Shown here: in pieces, positions 43,361 to 51,812 of the stretch | Layout of the letters: each line of letters opens with the position of its first letter | Position numbering within the stretch: the first letter of the stretch is position 1 | Source: an uncultured Microbacterium sp. | GTDB lineage: Bacteria; Actinomycetota; Actinomycetes; Actinomycetales; Microbacteriaceae | DNA length: 64,000 nucleotides | Assembly (NCBI RefSeq): GCF_937927635.1 | Contig: NZ_CALBRW010000007.1 | Span: 1-64,000, forward strand | Reading direction: 5' to 3' | Program-made: the position numbers and the translations under genes | Notes under the pieces: generated by a model | Told to the model about the DNA's origin: nothing | Seen by the model: only the letters and a program-made list of their open reading frames with translations | The model's database searches: none

Positions 43361-44329
43361 ATGGCCAGTCAGGATTGGTTCGACAAGGACTTCTACAAGA
43401 CGCTCGGCGTCTCGAAGGACATCTCCGATGCGGAACTGAAGAAGACGTACCGCAAGCTCGCTCGCAAGTACCACCCGGACTCCAACCCGGGTGATGCCAA
43501 GGCCGAGGCGAAGTTCAAGGAGATCAGCGAGGCGTACAGCGTGCTCAGCGACGCCGAGCAGCGTCGCGAGTACGACGAGATCCGCGCCATGGGATCGGGC
43601 GCGCGCTTCACCGCGCCCGGCTCCGGCGGGGCGGGCGGCTTCGAGGACGTGTTCAGCCGATTCGGGCAGGGCGGTCAGTCCGCGAACTTCGACGACATCT
43701 TCTCGATGTTCACGCAGGGCGGGGGCTCCTCGTTCGGCGGCGGCCGGTTCGGGCAGCAGGGCTACGGCGGGCCGCGCAAAGGCGCCGACGTCACCGCCCG
43801 CACCACGCTGGACTTCGCCACGGCTGCGAAGGGCGACACCATCACCCTGCAGTCCGGTGAGGGCAAGCCGTTCAAGATCAAGGTCCCCGCGGGCGTCGCC
43901 GACGGGCAGAAGATCCGCCTGCGCGGTCGCGGCCGCCCCTCGCCGGACGGCGGGGAGCCCGGTGACATCGTCGTGCAGGTGACGGTTCGGCCGCATCCGG
44001 TGTTCACCCGCGACGGGCTGAACCTGCGACTCACCGTGCCCGTCACGTTCACCGAGGCGACCCTGGGCGCCACCATCGAGGTGCCCACGCTGGGTGGCGA
44101 CACCGTCAAGCTGAGGGTCGCCCCCGGCACACCCTCGGGCCGCGTGCTGCGGGTCAAGGGTCGGGGAATCGTCTCGGCCAAGAAGGGCACCGGTGATCTG
44201 CTGGCGGAGCTGCAGGTGGCGGTACCCGCGCACCTGGACGCTGCCGCGCGCGAGGCGCTGGAGCGCTTCCACGAGCTGGAGCCCGCCGAGAACCCGCGCG
44301 CCGAGATGATGGCGAAGGCGAAGGCCTGA
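43361..44329 (+). CDS. dnaJ: J-domain co-chaperone DnaJ without zinc finger
   Basis: A 322-residue J protein. The J domain (about 9-75) has the HPD motif in KYHPDSNPGD. A Gly/Phe-rich region follows (about 85-145, GGAGGFEDVFSRFGQGG), then the two C-terminal substrate-binding beta domains. The four CxxCxGxG zinc repeats of classical DnaJ are absent, so it is a class B (CbpA/DnaJ2-like) protein despite its place in the dnaK operon. A classical DnaJ is probably encoded elsewhere, beside hrcA. SD TAGGAGG precedes the ATG by 5 nt. Confidence 0.95.
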   Translation: MASQDWFDKDFYKTLGVSKDISDAELKKTYRKLARKYHPDSNPGDAKAEAKFKEISEAYSVLSDAEQRREYDEIRAMGSGARFTAPGSGGAGGFEDVFSRFGQGGQSANFDDIFSMFTQGGGSSFGGGRFGQQGYGGPRKGADVTARTTLDFATAAKGDTITLQSGEGKPFKIKVPAGVADGQKIRLRGRGRPSPDGGEPGDIVVQVTVRPHPVFTRDGLNLRLTVPVTFTEATLGATIEVPTLGGDTVKLRVAPGTPSGRVLRVKGRGIVSAKKGTGDLLAELQVAVPAHLDAAAREALERFHELEPAENPRAEMMAKAKA

Positions 44330-44330
44330 C

Positions 44331-44810
44331 ATGGATGCCGGATCCCCGCTGTTCGCGATCGCGGTCGCGGCCGAGCTCTCGGGCATGCACCCCCAGACCC
44401 TGCGGCAGTACGACCGCATCGGCCTGGTGGTGCCCGGGCGCACGCGCGGGGGCTCGCGGCGCTACTCGATGCGCGACATCGAGCAGCTCCGGGAGGTGTC
44501 GCAGCTCTCCAGCGAGGGGATGAGCCTGCCGGCCATCGCGCGGCTGCTGGATCTGGAGGATGAGGTGCGGATGCTGCGCAGCCGTGTCTCCGAGCTGGAG
44601 GGCGCGCTGCGCGCTGAGCGCGCCAGCCGCCCCGGTGTGCGGGTGTTCGCCGCCGGTGCCAGCGGCCAGGTCGTCACGCTGTCGTCGGGCCGGCGCATCC
44701 GCCGGTCCACCGAGGTGGTGCTGTGGCATCCGCGCCGGGCATCCGCCTCGGATGGTGATGCGTCAGACGATGACGCGTCGGCCGGCGGCGCGTCGGGCGA
44801 CGCCGACTGA
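44331..44810 (+). CDS. hspR: heat-shock repressor HspR (MerR family)
   Basis: A 159-residue MerR-type regulator. The HTH is FAIAVAAELSGMHPQTLRQYDRIGLVVPGRTRGGSRRYSMRDI, which is the HspR pattern, followed by a coiled coil (EDEVRMLRSRVSELEGAL) and an acidic Ser/Asp/Gly-rich tail. It binds HAIR elements, with DnaK as co-repressor in studied actinobacteria. HAIR copies stand before dnaK (40801) and clpB (61830), which defines its regulon in this window. It starts 1 bp after the dnaJ stop. Confidence 0.95.
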   Translation: MDAGSPLFAIAVAAELSGMHPQTLRQYDRIGLVVPGRTRGGSRRYSMRDIEQLREVSQLSSEGMSLPAIARLLDLEDEVRMLRSRVSELEGALRAERASRPGVRVFAAGASGQVVTLSSGRRIRRSTEVVLWHPRRASASDGDASDDDASAGGASGDAD

Positions 44811-44900
44811 CAGCTCGTGCTCAGGCCGTTCCCAGGTGTCGGATAGGATCGATGGTGTCGGGGGGACGTTCTTCTCTCCGCGCCCACCGGAGGGGAACCC

Positions 44901-45335
44901 ATGCGCACAGCATCCAAGATGGCCGTCGCCATCACCACCATCGCCCTGGCTGTCGGCCTGTCGGCATGCTCGGGCGGCCAGTCCGTCGTCGACGCCTGCA
45001 AGGTCATCAACACCGAGGGCCAGAAGATCATCAGCGACTCGAACAGCGCGATGGGCGACGTCGCTTCCGACCCGTCCGCCGCAGCCAAGACGCTCAAGTC
45101 GATCTCGGGTCAGATGAAGGACCTCGGCAAGAAGGTCACCAACGCCGACGTCAAGAAGGCGTGGGACGGACTGGTCACCTCGTACGACGGCTTCAGCGAG
45201 CTCATCGACACCGTGGCCGGCGACCCCAGCATCCTGACGGACCAGGACAAGGCCGCCGACTTCAGCACGAAGGTGCAGGACTCCGCCAAGACGCTGACGG
45301 AGAAGGGCAACGCGCTCGACAAGCTCTGCAAGTGA
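44901..45335 (+). CDS. small exported lipoprotein, unknown function
   Basis: A 144-residue protein with a signal peptide and lipobox LSAC (Cys at about residue 23). The mature part is helical and hydrophilic, rich in Lys, Asp, Ser and Ala, with two further cysteines (VDACKV and the end LDKLCK) that could form a disulfide. No named domain recognised. A TAGGAT -10 box lies at 44844-44849, and AGGGGAA precedes the ATG. A bidirectional terminator follows. Confidence 0.8.
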   Translation: MRTASKMAVAITTIALAVGLSACSGGQSVVDACKVINTEGQKIISDSNSAMGDVASDPSAAAKTLKSISGQMKDLGKKVTNADVKKAWDGLVTSYDGFSELIDTVAGDPSILTDQDKAADFSTKVQDSAKTLTEKGNALDKLCK

Positions 45336-45346
45336 TCGCGCTTCAC

Positions 45347-45378
45347 GAACGGCCCGTCTCCTCGGAGGCGGGCCGTTC
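45347..45378. terminator. bidirectional terminator between lipoprotein and mgtE
   Basis: Perfect 10-bp arms GAACGGCCCG and CGGGCCGTTC enclose a short GC-rich loop between two convergent genes. Confidence 0.85.
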
Positions 45379-45390
45379 TGCGTACCGGCC

Positions 45391-46746
45391 TCAGATGCCC
45401 AGCACGGCCTTGGCGATGAGGAAGTAGATGACCAGTCCCGTCGCGTCGGTGAACGTCGAGATGAACGGGTTGGAGAACACCGCGGGGTCCACGTGGATGG
45501 CGCGGGCGATCAGCGGCATCATCCCGCCGACGGATGCCGCCACCGTGCACACCGCGACCAGCGTCAGCGCGATCACCAGGCCGATCTGCCACTCGTAGAC
45601 CAGTCCGGCGAACAGGAGTCCCAACGATCCCAGCAGCAGGCCCAGGCAGAATCCCACGCGGATCTCTCGGGAGAGCACGCGCAGCACATCGCGCGGGGTG
45701 ACCTCGCCGAGCGCCAGGGAGCGGGTGACGGTGGTGGCTGCCTGGTTGCCCGTGTTGCCGCCGGTGCCGATCAGCAGCGGCACGAACAGCGCCAGCACCG
45801 TCAGCTGTGCGAGCGTGGCCTGGAACGCATCCAGCACCTGCACGGTCAGGCTCGCGCCCACCGCCAGCACCAGCAGCCACACCACGCGCGAGCGCACCAG
45901 GCGACGGATCGGGGTGGAGAGGTACGAGCGGCGCAGCGGCTCCACACCGCCCTGTCGTGCGGCATCCTCGCTCTCCTCCTGCTTGAGGATGCGCGCCGCG
46001 TCGTCGACGGTGAGCATGCCGACCAACCGCTGCTCGCTGTCCACGATGGGCAGCGCGAGCAGGCCGAAGTCGGTGGTGCGGCGGGCTGCGGTCTCGGCAT
46101 CCTCCGTCACCTCGGCGACGTGCGCCTCGCTCATCAGATCGGCGATGACGTCGTCCTCGGATGCCGCCATCAGCTCGCGCAGGCTGACCACGCCCACGAT
46201 GCGGCGGTGCACGGTCACAGGGATCGTGTAGACGGTCTCGGCGCTGTCGAGGGCGCCCCGGATGCGGGTGAGCGTCTGCGCGACGGAGAGGTCAGGATGC
46301 GTGGTGATGAACTCCGGGCTCATGCGGCGGCCGATCGAGTCCTGCGGGTAGCCGAGCATGCTCGAGGTGAGGTCGCGCTCCTGGCGGGTCAGCCCGCGCA
46401 GCAGCTGAGGGGCGACGGATGCCGGCAGCTCGTCGAGCAGCCACACCCGGTCGTCGGGGTCCATCTCGGCGAACAGTGCGGTGATCTCCACGTTGCGCAG
46501 CGCCTGCACCAGCTCGCCCCGGGTGCCGGGTGAGAGCGCCTCGAACACGTCGAGCGCGCGCGACTTCGCCAGCAGGCGGTAGACGATCGCGGCGTCCTCG
46601 ATGCCGAGCCGGTCGATGAGCTCGACCACCTCGGGGACGGTCAGCGGGGTCAGCGCGGCGGATGCGCCGGGCAGATCGCCCTGGGCGATGAGCCGACGGA
46701 TGTCGTCAGCGGCCTCGGAGACGGTCTGGATCTGAATGGGGGTCAT
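45391..46746 (-). CDS. mgtE: magnesium transporter MgtE
   Basis: A 451-residue MgtE. The N domain of helical repeats covers about 1-125 (FAEMDPDDRVWLLDELPA), two CBS domains about 130-255, and then five membrane helices. Conserved channel motifs include PLLIGTGGNTGNQAATTVTRSLALGE and the end FISTFTDATGLVIYFLIAK. It imports Mg2+ and is gated by Mg2+ binding to the cytosolic domains. The ATG at 46746 has little SD. The upstream gap was examined for an M-box riboswitch and the conserved core was not found. Confidence 0.95.
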   Translation of the reverse strand: MTPIQIQTVSEAADDIRRLIAQGDLPGASAALTPLTVPEVVELIDRLGIEDAAIVYRLLAKSRALDVFEALSPGTRGELVQALRNVEITALFAEMDPDDRVWLLDELPASVAPQLLRGLTRQERDLTSSMLGYPQDSIGRRMSPEFITTHPDLSVAQTLTRIRGALDSAETVYTIPVTVHRRIVGVVSLRELMAASEDDVIADLMSEAHVAEVTEDAETAARRTTDFGLLALPIVDSEQRLVGMLTVDDAARILKQEESEDAARQGGVEPLRRSYLSTPIRRLVRSRVVWLLVLAVGASLTVQVLDAFQATLAQLTVLALFVPLLIGTGGNTGNQAATTVTRSLALGEVTPRDVLRVLSREIRVGFCLGLLLGSLGLLFAGLVYEWQIGLVIALTLVAVCTVAASVGGMMPLIARAIHVDPAVFSNPFISTFTDATGLVIYFLIAKAVLGI

Positions 46747-47100
46747 GGGCGTGCCTTATCAGGGCACCGCCGGAACGCCGGAGCGGGGCGCGCGTCGCAG
46801 CAGACGCCGCCGCTCAGCCGAGCGGTGCGGAAGCGGAGGGGATGACGTGTCTGCGACTATGACTGTCACTCGACATGATGAACCACCTCGCTTCCTGGTG
46901 CTCGGGGAAGGACTCCAAAGGGAGATTCTACCCGGGTGCACGGCGTTCCTGACTCGCGGTGACGTTCGGCCAGGAGGATCCGGCGACCGGCCGCGGCAGC
47001 GTGCGCCGGGTCTACCCTGGCGATAGGGCTGTCGCCGCCGACAGCGCTGTCGCATCGGTGCGGCCGCGGACGCGCACAGCCGTCGACGAAGGAGATGACG
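46747..47100. other. 354-bp non-coding gap, divergent promoters
   Basis: The gap between mgtE (minus) and the DUF1348 gene (plus) has no convincing gene. On the minus strand TAGAAT (complement of 46925-46930) could be a -10 box for mgtE with a leader of about 170 nt containing G/C-rich hairpins. On the plus strand CCCTGGCGATAGGG (47026-47039) is a short inverted repeat. I could not match a known riboswitch. Confidence 0.45.
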
Positions 47101-47571
47101 ATGGCAGGAAAGCCGATCGTCCCACCGTTCAGCGAAGCGGATGCCGTGGCCAAGGTGCGCGCCGCTGAAGACCTGTGGAACACGCGAGACCCCGAGAAGG
47201 TCGCAGCCGCCTACGCTCCGGACAGCCGGTGGCGAAATCGCACCACCTGGGTGCGCGGGCACGACGAGATCGTCGCCTTCCTGACGCAGAAGTGGGATCG
47301 GGAGCGCGACTACCGCCTCATCAAGGAGATGTGGTCGTACGGCGGCAACCGAATCGCCGTGCGGTTCGCCTCGGAGTCGATGGGCAAGGACGGACTCTGG
47401 TACCGCTCATACGGCAACGAGCAGTGGGAGTTCGACGAGAACGGACGCTGCCTGTTCCGGCACGCGAGCATCAACGACCTGCAGATCGGCGAGGATGAAC
47501 GGCTGTATCACTGGGAGGCTCCGGGGCCGCGACCGGAGGGGCACCCCGGTCTGACCGACCTCGGGCTGTAG
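47101..47571 (+). CDS. DUF1348 (SnoaL/NTF2-like) protein
   Basis: A 156-residue protein of the nuclear-transport-factor-2-like fold, DUF1348 family. Family segments are KVRAAEDLWNTRDPEKVAAAYAPDSRWRNRTTWVRGHDEIVAFL, NRIAVRFASES and WYRSYGNEQWEFDENG. The biochemical role is unknown. The ATG at 47101 (MAGKPIV) has GGAG with 6-nt spacing; the ATG at 47095 is the alternative. No SnoaL catalytic site can be assigned from sequence. Confidence 0.88.
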   Translation: MAGKPIVPPFSEADAVAKVRAAEDLWNTRDPEKVAAAYAPDSRWRNRTTWVRGHDEIVAFLTQKWDRERDYRLIKEMWSYGGNRIAVRFASESMGKDGLWYRSYGNEQWEFDENGRCLFRHASINDLQIGEDERLYHWEAPGPRPEGHPGLTDLGL

Positions 47572-47601
47572 CCCGCGTTCCCGGGGGCTGGAGCCGGCGC
47601 A

Positions 47602-48186
47602 TCAGGCCGGCGGCAGCCGCAGGGTGTTCGATTCGCCGCCGGTCAGGTCGTCGGCGATGCGGATGCTGCGGGCCAGGTCATCCAGCGGCTTCTCCAGCGT
47701 GCCGAAGCGCTCGCGATCGCGGCTGACGGCGGTCAGCGTGATCAGATGCGTGCCGGTGTCCCACGTGTAGGTCGCCGACGGCGGGGATGCCGGGGTCGGC
47801 GGCACCGGCATGAGCAGTTTCTCTCCCACGCCCAGCGCGGTGGGGAAGCTGATGGTGTCGTCGTACTCGATGGGCATCATCGCCCGCATGGTGCGCAGCT
47901 GCGGGGTCAGCTCCTGCACGGTCGCCATCGCGACGACCAGCTCGGGTTCGGCCTTCCACATCCACGCGAGCACACGGCCGTCGGCCCTGCGCATGGCCAG
48001 CGGGATCGCCTGGCTGGCGAGCCACGCACCCATCCGCGACCCCGGCCTGCCTTCGCCGCCGAGAGCCGCGCCGGCCTGCGCCATCAGCATCCGGATGGCG
48101 GCCTTGCGGTGCCGGCGGCCGGTGAAGCCCAGCGAGCCGGTGACGGGGATCCACAGCGACGGGTCGGCGGAGGAGATCAGGCGCAT
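47602..48186 (-). CDS. conserved hypothetical protein
   Basis: A 194-residue soluble-looking protein beginning MRLISSADPSLWIPVTGSLGFTG, with an Ala-rich helical middle and no signal peptide. I do not recognise a family. The ATG lies 6 nt after TACGGT (complement of 48193-48198), a leaderless layout. Convergent with the DUF1348 gene. Confidence 0.65.
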   Translation of the reverse strand: MRLISSADPSLWIPVTGSLGFTGRRHRKAAIRMLMAQAGAALGGEGRPGSRMGAWLASQAIPLAMRRADGRVLAWMWKAEPELVVAMATVQELTPQLRTMRAMMPIEYDDTISFPTALGVGEKLLMPVPPTPASPPSATYTWDTGTHLITLTAVSRDRERFGTLEKPLDDLARSIRIADDLTGGESNTLRLPPA

Positions 48187-48238
48187 GCCACCACCGTACG
48201 GCCGGTCGCGGGGGATGGGCTGGGAGCGGGGCCGCGGC

Positions 48239-48661
48239 TCACGAATCGTACGGCTGCGCGCGCACCCAGGGGATCGGGAGAAGGTCGGCGGGCGAGACCA
48301 CCCCGACCTCGCCTCGGTCGTCGACGATGACCCGGGTGTCCTTCCCGTAGTTCGGCACCAGTTCCCGGCACACGCCGCACGGATTGATCACGCGCGGTGT
48401 GCCCGCCGCGTCCATGCCGACGGCGACGATCGTCGTCACCTGCTCCTCGCCGGCGATCCGGGCGGCCGCGATCGCGCTCGGCTCCGCACAGATGTCCACC
48501 CGGTTCGAGGACAGATGCAGTCCGAGGTGCACCCGCCCCGAACCGCCGCGCACCGCCGCGGCCACGCGGTGGTCCCGTTCGTCGTACGCGCGCAGCAGCA
48601 GCTCGGATGCCGCGCGCACCAGCTCGTGGTCGTCGGGTGTCAGCATGTCCACGATGCTCAC
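48239..48661 (-). CDS. cytidine/blasticidin-S deaminase-like protein
   Basis: A 140-residue zinc deaminase of the CDA fold. The zinc and catalytic motifs are CAEPSAIAAARIAG (Cys and proton-shuttle Glu) and PCGVCRE (two Cys). The GTG start overlaps the stop of the ALDH gene (GTGA), so translation is coupled and the start is well supported; an in-frame ATG at 48646 is the alternative. It closes the catabolic operon. Cytidine is the standard family substrate, but members also act on blasticidin S or other amino-pyrimidines, and the link to a CoA-based pathway is not obvious. Confidence 0.85.
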   Translation of the reverse strand: MSIVDMLTPDDHELVRAASELLLRAYDERDHRVAAAVRGGSGRVHLGLHLSSNRVDICAEPSAIAAARIAGEEQVTTIVAVGMDAAGTPRVINPCGVCRELVPNYGKDTRVIVDDRGEVGVVSPADLLPIPWVRAQPYDS

Positions 48662-50109
48662 TCCGCCCCGGTGTAGGTCGTCTTCTCCCAGGTGTAGAAC
48701 TGGGTGGCGTTGTGCCCCTGCTCGCGGAACGTGTTCGACGAGGACTCCTTGATGCCGCCGAACGGCACGTGCAGATCCAGGCCCGAGGTGGGCCGGTTCA
48801 CCTTCACGACTCCGGCCTGCACGCGCTCCGCGAAATCGGTGGAGTGCTTCAGGCTGGTCGTGCAGATCCCGGCTGTGAGGCCGTAGGGCGAGTCGTTGAG
48901 CGCCGCGAGACCTGCCTCGTAGTCGGGGACGTCGATGACGGCCACCACCGGTCCGAAGATCTCTTCGGTGGCCAGCGGAGCGGAGTGCTCGACATCCACC
49001 GCGACCACGGGGGAGAAGCGCAGCCCGTCGGCATCCGCAGAGCCGGTGAGCAGGCGCGCCCCGCCGTCGACGGCCTGCTGGACCGCCGAGATGTCGCGGT
49101 GCAGCTGGTCCTCGCTGACGACAGGGCCCATCGTCGTCGCAGAGTCGAGGCCGTCTCCGGGCACGTACGAGCAGGCGAGGCCGGCGAGCTCGGCGAGGAA
49201 CGCCTCGCGGATGCCCGGCGTGACGTAGACGCGTGAGGTGGCGGTGCACGCCTGACCGGTGAGCGAGAAGCCTCCGGCGGCGACCACCTGGGCGGCGCGC
49301 CGAGGGTCGGCGTCGTCGACGACGAGCACGCCGTTCTTCCCGCCCATCTCCAGCTGCACGCGTGCGCGGCGCGCCTGCAGGGTCTTCTCCAGTCCCAGCC
49401 CGACGGCGGTGGATCCCGTGAAGGACAGCGCGCCGACACGCGGATCCCGCGCGATCGCATCGCCGACGATCCGACCGCTGCCGTGCACGACGTTGAAGAC
49501 GCCGTCCGGCAGCCCCGCATCGTGCAGTGCGACGGCGAGATGAGTCGCCGACATCGGGGTGAGCTCCGCGGGCTTGAGGACGACGGCGTTGCCGCTGATC
49601 AGCGCGGGCGCTGCCTTCCAGGCGGGGATCGCGATCGGGAAGTTCCACGGCGTGATCAGCCCGACCACCCCGATGGGCTCGCGCCGAGTGGAGATGGTGG
49701 TGCCGGGGAGGGCGCTCGCGTAGACGCTGCCGGTGGAGTTCCAACCGAGCGAGCCGAAGAACTGCAGCACACCGATGGCGCGGCCGACCTCGCCGGTCGC
49801 CTCGGCGATCGTCTTCCCCTCCTCGCGCACCAGGTCGCCCGCGACCTGCGGTGTTCGAGTGCGGAGGATCTCCGCCGCCTTCAGCAGCACTGCTCCGCGT
49901 GCGGGAAGGGGCGTGCTCGCCCAGGAGGGCTGTGCGGCGACGGCCGCGCTGATCGCGGCGTCGGCATCCTGGGCGGTGCCGGCAGGGGAGAGCACCGCCA
50001 CCTCGCCTGGATGCGCGGGATTGCGTCGCTCCTTCTCGGGTGCGCCGAGGAGTTCCCCGGCGATGAGGTGCCTGGCCAGTGCAGGAGCGGTCGGTGCGGG
50101 AGTGGTCAT
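48658..50109 (-). CDS. aldehyde dehydrogenase, ketoglutarate-semialdehyde type
   Basis: A 483-residue NAD(P)-dependent ALDH. Motifs are TPWNFPIAIPAWK (oxyanion Asn), VVLKPAE, FTGSTAVG, LEMGGKN (Glu base) and GQACTATSRVYV (catalytic Cys). The end SSSNTFREQGHNATQFYTWEKTTY is characteristic of alpha-ketoglutarate semialdehyde dehydrogenases. These often work after DapA-family dehydratases, one of which is encoded three genes upstream. It probably oxidises the final aldehyde of the pathway to an acid. SD AAGGA precedes the ATG at 50109. Confidence 0.88.
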   Translation of the reverse strand: MTTPAPTAPALARHLIAGELLGAPEKERRNPAHPGEVAVLSPAGTAQDADAAISAAVAAQPSWASTPLPARGAVLLKAAEILRTRTPQVAGDLVREEGKTIAEATGEVGRAIGVLQFFGSLGWNSTGSVYASALPGTTISTRREPIGVVGLITPWNFPIAIPAWKAAPALISGNAVVLKPAELTPMSATHLAVALHDAGLPDGVFNVVHGSGRIVGDAIARDPRVGALSFTGSTAVGLGLEKTLQARRARVQLEMGGKNGVLVVDDADPRRAAQVVAAGGFSLTGQACTATSRVYVTPGIREAFLAELAGLACSYVPGDGLDSATTMGPVVSEDQLHRDISAVQQAVDGGARLLTGSADADGLRFSPVVAVDVEHSAPLATEEIFGPVVAVIDVPDYEAGLAALNDSPYGLTAGICTTSLKHSTDFAERVQAGVVKVNRPTSGLDLHVPFGGIKESSSNTFREQGHNATQFYTWEKTTYTGAE

Positions 50110-50125
50110 GAGTGTCCTTCCGATC

Positions 50126-50899
50126 TCACAGCGAACGGACGAGTCCGCCGTCGCATCGCATCGCGATGCCGGTGATGTATGAGGCTGGAGCGCTGCAGAG
50201 GAACGCGCCGGCGGCGCCGAATTCCCCGGGATCTCCGTAGCGCCCCGCCGGGATGCTCTGCGCAGAGGCCCTGCGGACGTCGTCGACGTCCGCGCCCGTG
50301 CGCTCAGCGGTCGCGGCATCCAGGGCTGCGACCCGATCGGTGGCGATCCGGCCCGGGAGCAGGAGGTTCACGGTCACTCCGTCTGCGGCCACTTCTCCTG
50401 CCAGCGTCTTCAGGTAGCCGGCCAGCGCTGCGCGCCCGAGATTGGAGGACGCCAGGTTCTGAAGCGGTGCGACGATGCCGCTGGAGCCGATGGCGAGGAT
50501 CCGCCCCCACCTGCGCTCCCGCATGCCGGGCAGTGTGCGGGCGATCAGATCCTGGCCCGGAGCGACGAGCCGGGTGAATGCCGCTTCGGCATCCGAGGGG
50601 GAGAGTGCGGATGCCGCAGCGGGCTTCGGCCCCGGACCGTTGACGACCATGATGTCGATGGATCCGAAGGCGCTCTCGGCAGCGGCGATCGCGTCCGTAC
50701 GGGAGACGGCGTCGAGGATGTCGACCTGCACGCCGATGGCGGACGGGAGAGCGGCAGCGACCGTCGCGGCCTCCTCCCCGCGCCGGCCCGTCACGACGAC
50801 GTTCGCCCCTTCGCGTCCGAGTGCCTCGGCGACGGCGCGACCGAGTCCCGCCGTCGACGCGGCGACGAACGCCGTTCGCCCTTCGATTCCCAGATCCAT
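50126..50899 (-). CDS. SDR-family protein with non-canonical active site
   Basis: A 257-residue short-chain dehydrogenase fold. The cofactor loop is AASTAGLGRAVAEAL, in place of T-G-x-x-x-G-x-G, and VVNGPGP stands for NNAG. In the catalytic region, after ILAIGSSG, the usual Y-x-x-x-K is replaced by SSNLGRAALAGYLKTL, so the tyrosine is missing. This fits the FabG-like subgroup known to lack the standard tetrad. It may bind NAD(P) and act by another mechanism, or not be a reductase at all. It follows the DapA-family gene by 1 bp. Confidence 0.85.
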   Translation of the reverse strand: MDLGIEGRTAFVAASTAGLGRAVAEALGREGANVVVTGRRGEEAATVAAALPSAIGVQVDILDAVSRTDAIAAAESAFGSIDIMVVNGPGPKPAAASALSPSDAEAAFTRLVAPGQDLIARTLPGMRERRWGRILAIGSSGIVAPLQNLASSNLGRAALAGYLKTLAGEVAADGVTVNLLLPGRIATDRVAALDAATAERTGADVDDVRRASAQSIPAGRYGDPGEFGAAGAFLCSAPASYITGIAMRCDGGLVRSL

Positions 50900-50900
50900 C

Positions 50901-51812
50901 TCAGTGCTCCGCCCCGGCGAGCAGCGCCTCAGCGCGTGCGAGATGGGAAGCGGCGATCGGGGCCATCTGCTCGGGGAAAGGCGTCGCCGGTGCGCGCACG
51001 GTCCGCTCGGCGAAGAACCCCCGCCGGGTGAACAGGTCCTTGCGCAGCGCCAGCGCGACCTTCGGCTGCTGCTCGTAGTTCACGAGGGGCAGGTAGGGCG
51101 TCAGCGCGAGGCGTGCACCGTCGGCATCCCCTGAGAGCCAGGCCGTGACGCACGCGATCAGTGCTTCCGGGATGGAGAATCCGGTCATCGCTCCTGCCGA
51201 ACCCGCGGCGAGCTCATCGAGCAGGCTCTGCCCGCCCAGGCCGCCGAACACGGAAGCAGTCGTACCTGCCGAGATCCGGGCGATGGCCGCCGCCGTCGGC
51301 GGGGCCTCGGCCTTCACCGCGCTGACGAACGGGCACTCCTCGACTACGCGCAGCAGGGCGTCGGCCGAGATCGTCACACCGCTGGCCACCGGGTAGTCCT
51401 GCAGCACCACGGGGACTCCCGTGGCGTCGTGGATCGAGTGGAGATGGCGCACCACCACGTCGGGGACCGGCGAGTTCACCTGCACCATCGCGGCGACCAT
51501 GCGGTCGTCGACCGCCAGCCGCGCGACCTTGACCTCATCGATCGCGGGTGCGGTGGCCGTCGACGTGACGCCGACGACGATCGGCAACCGGGTGTACGCG
51601 GCAGCGGTCGCGAGCACGGTCGCCCGCTCGCGACCGGTGAGTGCCCGAGCTTCGCCGAAGACGCCGAGAACGGTCAGGCCGGTCGCCCCGATGCGCTCGT
51701 AGTGCTCGACGAGCTTCGCCAGGCTCCGAGTGTCCACCTTCTGCTCGTCACCGTGGAACGGCGTGGCGACGACGCCCCACACTCCGGGTGTGAGCGGTTC
51801 GACGGTCGTCAT
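50901..51812 (-). CDS. DapA/N-acetylneuraminate lyase-family protein
   Basis: A 303-residue TIM-barrel class I lyase of the dihydrodipicolinate synthase family. Family positions are GLTVLGVFGEARALTGRER, the Tyr in VVLQDYPVASGV, the Schiff-base Lys in VSAVKAEAPPT and the GGLGG loop. Such enzymes cleave or dehydrate 2-oxoacids; members include dehydrodeoxyglucarate dehydratase and hydratase-aldolases. In this operon it may release an aldehyde or semialdehyde that the ALDH then oxidises. ATGA overlap with the enoyl-CoA hydratase gene fixes the start at 51812. Confidence 0.88.
   Translation of the reverse strand: MTTVEPLTPGVWGVVATPFHGDEQKVDTRSLAKLVEHYERIGATGLTVLGVFGEARALTGRERATVLATAAAYTRLPIVVGVTSTATAPAIDEVKVARLAVDDRMVAAMVQVNSPVPDVVVRHLHSIHDATGVPVVLQDYPVASGVTISADALLRVVEECPFVSAVKAEAPPTAAAIARISAGTTASVFGGLGGQSLLDELAAGSAGAMTGFSIPEALIACVTAWLSGDADGARLALTPYLPLVNYEQQPKVALALRKDLFTRRGFFAERTVRAPATPFPEQMAPIAASHLARAEALLAGAEH

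Noticed and set aside
46747..47100. M-box magnesium riboswitch before mgtE
   Set aside because: The long leader is suggestive, but I could not find the conserved M-box core elements. A covariance-model search (Rfam M-box) would decide.
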